DNA of 64,000 bases, taken from Ilyonectria destructans. Taxonomy: Eukaryota; Ascomycota; Sordariomycetes; Hypocreales; Nectriaceae. Positions within the stretch are counted from its first letter, which is position 1. Each line of letters begins with the position of its first letter. This document shows, piece after piece, positions 46,945 to 56,326 of this stretch. The stretch lies in contig JAHEWK010000002.1 in the NCBI GenBank assembly GCA_020740775.1, positions 248,001 through 312,000 of the forward strand, in the 5' to 3' direction. The notes under the pieces are model-generated. The model made no database searches and was not told the origin of the DNA. It worked only from the letters and a program-made list of their open reading frames with translations. The translations under genes were made by a program, and so were the position numbers.

Positions 46945-48696
46945 ATGGCTCTATCCAGCTCCTTGATTGCGTTGCTGGTCGCGGCAGTCATCCTTCTTGT
47001 CAAGAATGTCGTGGCTCGTTACCGATTCAACTCCAAGTTCAAGCTACCACCAGAGATCCCGGGGTGGCCCATCATCGGAAATACGCTAGATGTGCCATTT
47101 CCAGGAGGAGTGTGGGGTCATGAAATGGCCAAGAGGCATGGAGAGATGTATGCAAGCCCAACCCTTGACACAATACATTGACTTCTCACCGCGTTAGGTT
47201 CACGTGTCGTCTTGGCGGCAAGGTCATGGTCTTTCTCAATTCGGCCCGCGTCGTGTCAGACCTCCTTGAAAAACGAGCTACCATTTACTCGTCGCGTCCC
47301 TACAGACCCATGGCACAGGATATCGCCTCTGGAGGCGCTCGCATGCTACTCATGGGACATACCAATAGATGGCGAACCCAGCGTAAGATCATGCATGCCA
47401 TTCTGAACGGCCAACAAGCCGAGTCAAAGTTCATTCCATTTGAGGAGCTAGAGGTCCGACAGCTGGTGTGGGACTATCTTCACACCCCATACCAATTCTA
47501 TACGGCAAACCAGCGTTTCTCCAACTCAGTCATCATGAGCGTCATCTTCGGACGGCGAGCCCAATTAGGTGACGAGCAACTCCGCAAGATGCTCAAACTT
47601 ATGGCAGAATTTGGCGAACTTCTGTTTAGCCCTACTAAGAACATTTGCGACCTATTCACCTGGCTAAATTATCTACCCAAGCCCTTGCAATGGTGGCGCC
47701 CTTATGGAGAAGATTTACTGCAGCGTACACTGGCGTGAGTCACGGATGGATCTGCCGACCATTTCTCTGCTAATGCTCCAACAGTATCTATCAGCATGAG
47801 GTGGACGCTCTTGCGGACAGAGTTAGCAAGGGCACTGCCAAACCATGCTTTGCCACGGCCCTTCTTGAAGGAACCTCAAAAAAGGAGTTTGATCTCACTG
47901 AGACGGAAAAGTTGATGATATTTAGCACGCTGCTCGAAGCCGGAAGCGACACTTCTCGCACAGCAATCACGCAAATGGTAGCTGGAGCAGCGGCGTTCCC
48001 CGAGTGGGCAGCCACCGCCAGGGCTCATCTGGATGAAGTGTGCGGTTACAATGCAGAGCGACTTCCCTCCTTTGCAGACCGGGAAAACCTTCCTTATATC
48101 ACGGCAGTTGTCAAGGAGACGCTTCGATGGCGCCCCTTTATCCAAACTGGTGTTCCGCACCAATTGACGCAAGATGATGCCTACGAGGGCTATCGGTTCC
48201 CAGCAGGAACCCTGTTTACTTGGAACGCTTACGCCCTCTCGTTGAACGAGACCGATTACAAAGATGCCATAAGGTTCATGCCTGAACGATTCTTGGACAA
48301 AGATCTCAAAAGTCCACTCAAGGGGCATTGGTCATTTGGTACAGGTATCGTATACCCTATAAATGTGATTTGGGGAACAACGTGCAGGTTGCTGATGAAG
48401 CTGCGCAGGCCGTCGAGTGTGTGTCGGTTACAACGTCGGTGCCAATAACGTCTGGATTGCAGCTGCTTGTCTGCTGTATTGCTTCGATATTGAGGAGGAC
48501 CCAGTGAGTCCATCCTTTTGTGCGGTTAAGATGCTATACTGACGACGACCACGCGAAGGACCATCCTATCGATACTTTAAACTCCAACTGGGATTCAGTT
48601 GACAAGCCTCCCTTTGCGGTCAAGATCACGCCACGTAGCCAAGCCCATGTTGAGCTCATTAAAAAGGTTGGGATGGGGGCGATTAACGCAGACTAG
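46945..48696 (+). CDS. Cytochrome P450 monooxygenase
   Basis: Starts MALSSSLIALLVAAVILLVK, an ER membrane anchor, followed by the Pro-rich hinge LPPEIPGWPIIGNT. Exons about 46945-47148, 47199-47735, 47785-48341, 48407-48503 and 48559-48696. The I-helix shows LLEAGSDTSRTAI, the K-helix ETLRW (ExxR), the PERF region FMPERFLD, and the heme loop, split by the fourth intron, reads FGTGRRVCVGYNVG with the axial Cys. Stop after GMGAINAD. All hallmarks intact, about 500 residues. Likely reaction: hydroxylation or demethylation of the aromatic pathway substrate, with a CPR partner encoded elsewhere. I cannot place it in a CYP family with certainty. Confidence 0.92.
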
Positions 48697-49049
48697 AACA
48701 CAATATATATTTGTTAGTCCACGATATGATGATGTTTCCATTCTGCAGCCTTGACGTTTTCCCCACGATCATTACGTAAACTAGATGCTAGCAATTGGAA
48801 AATGCTGCTGTTTACATACTTGTAGTGTTTCAATTGATATGTTAGAACCAGAACCGTTTTTCTGTAAATTTCGATCTCAATTCCTATAGAACCGATTTAT
48901 GCCATCAAGCTATCTTTTGATGATAAATCTCTGCATAGATCTTACGACCCTGTGGCCTCACCCGCGACATTCAACGTGCGGTGCATCAAGCATATCAACT
49001 GACAAGTCTGTCGGCAATCTCGAATTCGGAATCAATAAAATCATATTCT

Positions 49050-50470
49050 TCAGAGCGACGACTTTCTTTCTCCTAGTCCGTACATAGTCTTCTCAAACAA
49101 ATTGATCATTTCCTTGACCTTTACATCACCGGCTGGCATCAGTTGCCCTCCATAAACGCCACATAGGCCAGCTTTTCTGTCTATGAACTAGGCAAGTGAA
49201 AATTGCGTGTTAGTCTCGGAATCACCAGGCAATTGCTGGAGTGTAACATACCCATAACAAATTCGGCATTCCCGACCAGTTCATACATCCTTTCTTCCTC
49301 CAGTCGCCATCTTCCATTGACAACAATCCGCCCAGGCCCCAGTTGTACTGGATATCAGGACGGAAAGATCCAATACTGCAAGGGCCAGTAGAGGGCTGAT
49401 TCTGATACACGGCTTGAAGCGCCTCACGACTTTCTGCTGTAAGTTGAGGCTCAAACATAATCGCAGTGGTTTCCTTCTTCAAAAGTTGCTCGTCGTTCAC
49501 CAGGATACTCTTTAAGATCTTGAGGTATGAGGACATAGAGGCGTAGAGTCCTTGGCCACCAAACTCTTCTTGGACTGCCATCATCATGTTGGGGCCCTTG
49601 TAATGAATGGGCTTACCGGCACTAACTTCAGTCGACGACTGATCTCGAATGGATAAACTGGCCAAGCGATCCTTCAATTCAGGATGCTTGTCTAGCCAGA
49701 AAGTAATATCCTTGATGTCTAGGCGAGCCATGATGTTCTTTTGGAAATATTCCTCCAGAGACAATTTAGAGACGCGGCTGATTAGGAGACCTACCCAGTC
49801 CAAGCCTGTGCTGTAGGTCCAAGATGTTCCAGGCTCAAACACGAGGGGTGTGTTATAGCTTTCAACTACACCTCGTGGGGGGGCAAATGCAGGTTTCCCA
49901 ACAGACTCCTGGTACTCGCGCAAGGTGGCGGACATGAACGTGTAGGCCAGGCCAGAGGAGTGGGTCAGAAGATGCCTAAGTCATGATCAGCTAGCTGTCG
50001 TGAGACGGTTTGCTGTAACTGCCTGGACGCGTGTAATACCGTAGGGTGATTGGGTTGCGCCGAGTTCGCAGCTCTGCTTTCCCGCCCTCCATACTAGCTA
50101 GAATCGGCAGACGTGCGAGCTCCGGAAGTAAATCGGACGTGTCATCGTCTAAACTGACGAGGCCTTGCTCCACAAGTTGTAGCGCGGCAATTGTGGTGAC
50201 AAACTTGGTAGCGCTAAACAGCCCCATGATGGTGTCTACCTCACAACGCGGCTTAACGTCCCCTTCCAGCGAGCGGAAGCCGAAAGCTTTGGCATAGTCG
50301 AAACTGCCATCACGGTTCGTGGCCACAAGTACAGCCCCGGGTATGTTTCCATCGTCACAGGCGACTTGGAAAGACGATTCCATGGACTGCATCGTGGCTT
50401 TTGTTGTGTTCGTATCAATGTTGTTAAGTTGTTGGGCTTGAAACTTGGGTTGATTTCTCATTTTCTGCAT
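49050..50470 (-). CDS. Class C beta-lactamase-fold serine hydrolase (esterase / transesterase-like)
   Basis: Starts MQKMRNQPKFQAQQLNN at 50470. The catalytic SxxK is in GLFSATKFVTTIAALQLVEQ, the Tyr motif YST in GTSWTYSTGLDWVGLLISR. An intron near 50035-49985 joins ITLR to HLLTHSSGLAYTFM; another near 49248-49190 joins NLLW to FIDRKAGLCGVYGGQLMPAG. The stop is at 49050. About 420 residues, like fungal EstB/LovD-type enzymes; no secretion signal, so probably cytosolic. The likely role is hydrolysis of an ester or lactone; it would fit after Baeyer-Villiger oxidation by the flavin monooxygenase, though that link is inference. Divergent from the FAH-family gene. Confidence 0.88.
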
Positions 50471-50587
50471 TTAATCCGGCGTCCTCAATAATCGATACTG
50501 GATTTGATTTAAGGGCATATTTCCCATTGCATGGCCTCGTCCGTTCAACGGAGAGCGAGTTCTCCCACTCCTCCGGCACCCACACAA

Positions 50588-50625
50588 CCCCCACATACCC
50601 CCACATCCAGAGTCTTCACCCACAT
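50588..50625. promoter_or_regulatory. Tandem CCCCCACAT sites
   Basis: Two exact nonamers at 50588-50596 and 50598-50606, one base apart, and CCCACAT at 50619-50625, between the hydrolase gene (start 50470) and the FAH-family gene (start 50738). Confidence 0.6.
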
Positions 50626-50737
50626 CGCTATCCCACCCCGCGTTTGACCGCTTGGGCCGGAGGCTTTCTTATTGAAGCAGCCATTTTTCACTTCATTTTA
50701 GATCACCTCCGTGGTACGAATTATTAGCACGCATACA

Positions 50738-51667
50738 ATGGGGTTTCAAAAGCTGGTTCGATACGAACAGGATGGCAATGTTCACTACGGTGAATTGCTC
50801 GAGACCTCTGACGACGGCTTCAAAGTGGCCAAGCTCAGTGGCAGTATCGCCGACGGCTTTAGCACTACCAACGCCGAGCCAATAACGGTGAAGAAGGTAA
50901 CCATCATTGCCAGAGTATGCAAAAGGGTTCTTTCTCAGCTGACTTTACTAGCTCCTCTGCCCACTCGAGCGGACACCTATTGTTCAATGCATTGGAGTCA
51001 ACTATCGTCAACATGCCGACGAGGCTAAGGTGGGTAGACGTTTAACTGGGTTAATCTTGGCTTCCTAGCTGACGGGCCAATCTAGATGCCCGTGCCAAGC
51101 TACCCGGTACTCTTCAGCAAGCCGTCAGATACACTCGCAGGGCCCTCGGATGATATTCCTATCCATCCAGACGCTCATCCAATGATGGACTTTGAAGGTG
51201 AAATGACCGTGATTATCGGCCGTGATGCCAAGAACGTCTCTGAATCAGAAGCGCTCGACTACGTATTGGGGTACACTGTTGGAAATGACGTTTCTGCTCG
51301 CAACTTCCAGCTCAAGGACGCGGCGGGAGGGCAATTTGGGTTTTCAAAATCGTTCGATGCCTTCGCCCCGATTGGACCTGCGATCTGGTCGACTGAATGC
51401 GTCCCCAACCCGCAGAGCCTCCAGTTGACAACGAGGGTGAACGGGGAGGTGAGACAGGCCACTAACACGAGTGACATGATATGGTCGGTTCGGCAGATTA
51501 TTGCTCATTTATCTCGTGGAAGGACTCTGAGAAGTGGGACCGTCATCATGACAGGAACGCCATCAGGGGTCGGCTTCTTTCAAAAACAATTTCTCAAGAA
51601 TGGGGACATTGTTGAGGTGGAGATTGAGGGACTTGGCAAGATTTCCAACAAGATGGTTTTTGATTAG
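50738..51667 (+). CDS. FAH-family hydrolase (acylpyruvate hydrolase-like)
   Basis: Starts MGFQKLVRYEQDGNVHYGEL at 50738. Introns near 50897-50950 and 51030-51085 join to a segment of the type PIVQCIGVNYRQHADEAK and then MPVPSYPVLFSKPSDTL. The metal-binding acids are in DFEGEMTVIIG and GNDVSARNFQ, and the C-terminal part has RSGTVIMTGTPSGVGFF. About 285 residues, the length of FAHD1/acylpyruvate-hydrolase-type proteins with a small N-terminal domain. These Mg-dependent enzymes split a C-C bond in beta-diketone or 2-oxo-dienoate type ring-cleavage products, as expected after extradiol cleavage. Confidence 0.9.
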
Positions 51668-52001
51668 ATAAAGCTCCTTTCTTCAATATTTATTCAAGTC
51701 GTACAGCCAAGTAGTCTCAAAACCGTGCACCAGGGAACGGTTAACGCTCATCACAGAGGTAGTCATGATACAGCGAGATACGAAGGTGGTTTTTAGCAGT
51801 AGCTAGCAGTACGGTCCCCTACAAATACAGTGGCCGGCCGTATTACCGGCTCCGCTGGTCTCCCTCATTTCTAAGTCCGCTCTAGAGTTTGCTACGCTTC
51901 TGGGTCATATCATAGCCCTAAGGTGGGTTTGACAGGAACAGCTAGGAAGGAAAGGATTCAGTTAAAATGGAGCTTATACATGATGTAGTTCCTATGAAAC
52001 A
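51668..52001. other. Convergent 3' region
   Basis: Between the FAH-family gene and the alcohol dehydrogenase stop; no gene seen. Confidence 0.5.
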
Positions 52002-52970
52002 CTAATTGGACAGTTTCCCTGGGCGCGTGAATAGCCTCCCAAGTACATCCCCAGTCTCCAGGCGGTGTAGACCCTCGCTGACACGATCGAATGCGATCTC
52101 CTCCAGCTCTGGTTCCAACTTGCGAGTTCCAATCAGTTTCAGCACATTAGACAGGTCCTCTATACTCCCGCCCAAGCAACCCCTGATCTCAACCTTGTTC
52201 CATATGATTGCAAACGTGGGAACGGTGATTGTGGGTTCTCCCAAGCCGACAAGGACGATTCTACCGCGGAACTTGATGGCACCAAGCGCAGCGTTCATAG
52301 TCGAGCTCTTCCCAACAAAGTCCACGATGACATCGAATACAACATCCTGTACTTTCTCAAGGTTAGTAAAACATGCCTTCGCCCCGTCCACGTCTGCCTT
52401 GTGGAACCTGCGTGTGTCGATGTCGACACCGTAGACGTTTGCACCCTCCAAAACTGCGACACGGAGGGCGGCTGAACCAAGTCCGCCTAGCCCGATAATG
52501 GCCACATTCATGCCGGCAGTAACTTCTCCAGCACCTCGAACAGCGTGGTGGGCGGTAGTTAGGCAGTCCGTAGCGACGGCGGCTTGTTCAAAACTGACGT
52601 CGTCCGGAATTCGAACAAGCGATGCGACCATGACGACGACGAATTCGGCGTAACCGCCATCTATTTGCAGTCCAATTGTGTTGGGAGTCCGAATCGGATG
52701 GCCGCCCAAAGCCACTGCAACTCGTTCGCCGACCCACGCCTCATCAACGCCCTGTCCGACGGCCACGATGTTACCGGCAACCTCGTGGCCCATGGTAATC
52801 GGTCGTTTCTTGACAGAGTCGGCTTGGGAGCCGTCTATGATGTGACAGTCTGAGTGGCATAGCCCGCAGGCTTGGACTTCTATCAAGACCTCGTTGGCGG
52901 ATGGCTCCGGCACCGGGACATCTTGCAGCTGAAGGCCAGTTCCTGGACCGCTCCAGCGATACGCCTTCAT
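52002..52970 (-). CDS. Zinc-type alcohol dehydrogenase (MDR), lacking the structural-zinc lobe
   Basis: A single-exon frame of 322 residues. Catalytic zinc ligands Cys38 and His62 are in CGLCHSDCH and MGHEVAG. The Rossmann domain has GLGGLGSAALR and ends strand 2 with VDID, suggesting NAD(H). Between GERVAVALGG and DGGYAEFVVV the usual four-cysteine structural-zinc loop (CxxCxxCx7C) is missing and replaced by a short HPIRTPNTIGLQI segment, explaining the length about 25 residues under the family norm. It would interconvert an alcohol and an aldehyde or ketone in the cytosol. The upstream region has only a near-match of the cluster motif (ATGTGGAGG at 53236). Confidence 0.9.
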   Translation of the reverse strand: MKAYRWSGPGTGLQLQDVPVPEPSANEVLIEVQACGLCHSDCHIIDGSQADSVKKRPITMGHEVAGNIVAVGQGVDEAWVGERVAVALGGHPIRTPNTIGLQIDGGYAEFVVVMVASLVRIPDDVSFEQAAVATDCLTTAHHAVRGAGEVTAGMNVAIIGLGGLGSAALRVAVLEGANVYGVDIDTRRFHKADVDGAKACFTNLEKVQDVVFDVIVDFVGKSSTMNAALGAIKFRGRIVLVGLGEPTITVPTFAIIWNKVEIRGCLGGSIEDLSNVLKLIGTRKLEPELEEIAFDRVSEGLHRLETGDVLGRLFTRPGKLSN

Positions 52971-53381
52971 TGAAACAAGTAGGGATAGTTCTTGTAAATG
53001 TTTGAAGATAGGCTGTTGGCCAAATCAGGTTGAGTGAGCGGGCGTGTGTGACTGTGGTAGGACTGACTGCTTCATCAATCATAGAGAGCTCTGTGTTTCC
53101 TGAAACTCAAACAGCACAACGCGGCGCCAAACATAGTGAAGGGAAAGGATGACGTTGACGATGCAACAAAAGACCCGCTGCAGGGGGATTTCTAAGCCGT
53201 GCAACATCTGAGCCATCCAAAGGCTAATTCCTGCAATGTGGAGGTGACCTCCCTCACGCGAGTGAGGGCGGGGGTGGGGGTGGGAGGAAGCGGGGAGACA
53301 AGAGTGGCAAAGTGGCGGAGGGTCTTGAACTACCCTTCTGATCACTTTACGTACCCGGTGGGTTGAGTGAGCAAACGCCCT

Positions 53382-53402
53382 CACCTCTCCAAGGGAGAGG
53401 TG
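53382..53402. repeat. Perfect hairpin CACCTCTCC-AAG-GGAGAGGTG
   Basis: Nine-base arms with a three-base loop, upstream of the alcohol dehydrogenase gene. Confidence 0.6.
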
Positions 53403-54379
53403 GTAACACATTACCCGTGACTGCGTCGCATGTGTAACCGCTGCTAGCAACTTCAACAACATAACGCAATAGCAGAAATTGGGCCAAATTCAATATTAAA
53501 TACCCTATTATATAGCCACAGCCCTAAATATTTTTATATATGCCAGTTTGGGGTATTTTTATTAATGGATAATGTTGTGGCTAAGTGATATCTTCAGACC
53601 CTATATACGCCGCCGCGACTTTGGCACATTACTCGGTGGGCTGAGTTATAACGCGTTGTGCGATATTGAAGCAGGAAGATGTATGCGTTAGGACCACCCG
53701 TTTATTGATGTTAGCTATAACGTATTCCTCTGGCCACACCTTTGCTGTCAAGACAAGAAAGGAAGGTTTTGCTAACCCAGATGCATTTCTCACATCTACT
53801 GATGAAAGCGAGTCTTTATTGCCGGGTTAAAAGGTAACAGGTCGGGTGTTTTCCTTCGTTTGGGTTGAAAAGATCTCAATGCTGTCATCAATCCACCCAA
53901 ATTGAAGAGGGGGCTTGTCAAAATTCCAAACATTAGCCTTCTTAATCGACTTGTGAGTCATGACAGCTTCAAATATAGGATTCAAACTTGGAATAGATTG
54001 GGTTTGAATTGATGAAGTTGGCTATTATAGAGTCTCGAGGTAGTGGTTATACATACGATGTCACATTTCGGGGTCACCCTGAGACGCATGATAACCTCAT
54101 TTCCGGCTTTCCTAGACAGCGCGACTTCCGTTTCTTTCTCCTCTTATCTCAGACCACATCGCCGGCCCTGTGACAACGATCCCGGTCCCCGGGACCCACA
54201 CGGTCCTGGCCCCTGTGCGGCGGCGACGGACTGCCGCCTCCGGCAGCAGCCGTCTTCATCATGTATAAAAGACGGGCTCTAGGCCCGTCCCTTAGCTAGA
54301 AATCAAGAGCTTTCATCATCGTCATCATGATCCTATCAATTCAGTGAGACATACGACGACTCAGTTACGAGTAATGTTT

Positions 54380-54411
54380 CCCCCTCTCCAAACTCTCCAA
54401 AGGAGAGGGGG
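54380..54411. repeat. Perfect hairpin with 10-bp arms (CCCCCTCTCC / GGAGAGGGGG)
   Basis: Arms 54380-54389 and 54402-54411 with a 12-base spacer, 70-100 bases past the stop codon of the minus-strand fumarylacetoacetase gene. It may lie in its 3' UTR. Similar core (CCTCTCC) to the hairpin at 53382. Confidence 0.55.
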
Positions 54412-54481
54412 GCGGGGGGCTTTTGGTCCCATTGGAGCCTGGGTAACATGACCTTTGTTTCTACAGAACTACTGTTAGGCT

Positions 54482-55917
54482 TCATTCATCTGGAACAAGC
54501 CAGTCTGTAGGCATCAACATGCCACGTGCCTCTCCAAATCCAATCCTCTTGCCCCCTTTCCCCGTGGCCCATCCGGTTAAAATAACTTCGTCGTAATCTT
54601 CCAGCCAGACAATCTCACGGCCATCTTTGAGCCTCAAAGGCGTTTTGCCTCCGTCTGTCAATTCAAAGAGACAGCCGAGAGTCGGGTTCTCGGCCGTATG
54701 TCCCGGCGACGAGACGGTGCCACTGCCGAAGAGATCTCCAGCTACAGCTCCACTTCCAGATGATGTCATGTGGGCGAGCATTTGACCAGGCGTCCAGTAC
54801 AGGTCGCGCAGATTAGACTTGCATACGGTTGTAGAACGCCCGTTGCGATTGGCAATTAATGCCTGCAGTTCAACGTTCCAGGTGACTCTACCATCCGCCA
54901 TACGGTGCCGGAGATGGTCAGGATGCGACGGCATGATTGCTCGGGACTTCTTAGATGTCAACTCGCACTGAGCTTCTTCCAGGGCCTGTGGGAAGACCAC
55001 CCAGGGACTGATTGTCGTAGCCATGGCCTTGCCATTGTATGGGCCCATCCCCGTCATCTCTGCAAACTGAATGTCTCGGGCAGACCAGTCATTCAAAAGG
55101 ACAAAGCCGAATATGAGCTCGGTTGCCTGGTCAGCAGTGATGATCTGGCCACGCGGAATCTTCCCCGAGACGATGACGCCCATTTCCAGTTCAAAGTCAA
55201 ACCGCGTTGAGGCGGAAAAGGAGTATGCAGGCGGCCCGTCAGGAATGGGTTGCCTAAGCATTCCTTTGGGTCGCAGGATAGGATCCCCACTCGGGATGAT
55301 TGACGTTGTTCGACCATTATATGCAGTAGGAAATGCAAAGAAGGAAGCCATGGTGTTACCTGTGATTCTGTTTCCCTAGAGTTCATATGCGATAAGTTTT
55401 AGATCCTGCAGTAATACGAGGGAATATTTACATTTTCCAGATGAGTCTCGGAGCACATAAAGTCTGTGAATGAATGCACCTCGATAGGTAGGTGCATCTT
55501 GACTTTTTCTGCGTGTATAAAGGCGTTTTTGTTGAGATTGGAATTAGTGAACAGGACCGAGCCTGGCTCAGTGAGCAGATGAATGATACGCTCTCGGACG
55601 AAGGAACGACTAGCGTAGGGTAGAGAGGCGAGTAGGTTCAGCGTATCACTGGACACAGCTGCGTTGATTGCCGCCAAGTCTGCAGCGTCTGTCCCATTGA
55701 ATGCTTCGTGCTCTGCTAGAAGCTTGACGTCGATGACATAGCCTCCGATGATCGTTCCTACATGTCGGGTTGACTGTTATAAGGTGTTAATAACTCGGAT
55801 CCATATGATGACTGAAGCCAGGTAATTCACTTTGTTATTAATTGAGAAGATCCCGAAGGGTATATTCTCAATTGGGAAAGGAGAAGAAGGGTCAACCTTG
55901 ATTGGATACTGGATCAT
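54482..55917 (-). CDS. Fumarylacetoacetase-type hydrolase
   Basis: The start at 55917 (MIQYPIKVDPSSPFPIENIP) gives the classical N-terminal SH3-like domain beginning IPFGIFSINNK. Exons about 55917-55829, 55775-55431 and 55384-54482. Features: VGTIIGGYVIDVKLL, FTDFMCSETHLEN (metal Asp), FDFELEMGVIV and NDWSARDIQFAEMTGMGPYN (metal-binding acids and active-site loop), FGSGTVSSPG, then KGGKRIGFGEARGMLMP. About 430 residues, as in true fumarylacetoacetases. It hydrolyses fumarylacetoacetate-like products to two organic acids in the cytosol, the last step of homogentisate-type routes. No homogentisate dioxygenase lies in the window, so it may serve a different acyl-pyruvate. ATGTGGG lies 218 bp upstream. 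Confidence 0.92.
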
Positions 55918-56134
55918 TGTAGATTTTGAATTCGGGGTAATTGTGGGAATCTGTGTCTGTCACGCTTGGTACCTACGAGGCCGCATTCCATCCTTTGTAT
56001 GCCGTCACTTCGCCCCATCCGGTCGACGTTATCTTGTGGCCTGAGCAACACCCCACCTTGACTCCATAGGGCGTTGACTGTATGTGGATACTGAGAATGA
56101 GGTGGAGGTGTGCTGGAGGAGGTGGGGGTTCACC

Positions 56135-56141
56135 ATGTGGG
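56135..56141. promoter_or_regulatory. Cluster motif CCCACAT (as ATGTGGG)
   Basis: 218 bp upstream of the fumarylacetoacetase start at 55917. Confidence 0.4.
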
Positions 56142-56326
56142 AAATCATCTCCCCACCGCTGTCCCCAGCACACTAGAGTGGAAGGGACTAGATGGGCGAC
56201 TGTAAACTTCAGAAAAATCGTTTAGTTCTCCCACATCTCTTTTCCGACATATCTTTAGAGTGTGCAATCGTTTTCTTCATTTCCCCTGGTCATGCAGCAC
56301 CCTCCAAGTGGTACCATGTGTGCCTA

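Larger units (their letters stand above)
52971..54481. other. Long intergenic region with hairpins
   Basis: Promoter of the alcohol dehydrogenase and 3' side of the fumarylacetoacetase gene. It holds hairpin-forming repeats at 53252-53269, 53382-53402, 54271-54289 and 54380-54411 and a GC-rich block at 54150-54290 with a TATAAAA at about 54264. The open frame at 53079-53462 does not look like a gene. Confidence 0.45.

Noticed and set aside
53079..53462. 127-codon minus frame upstream of the alcohol dehydrogenase
   Set aside because: His/Pro-rich text over repeat-containing promoter DNA with no domain.
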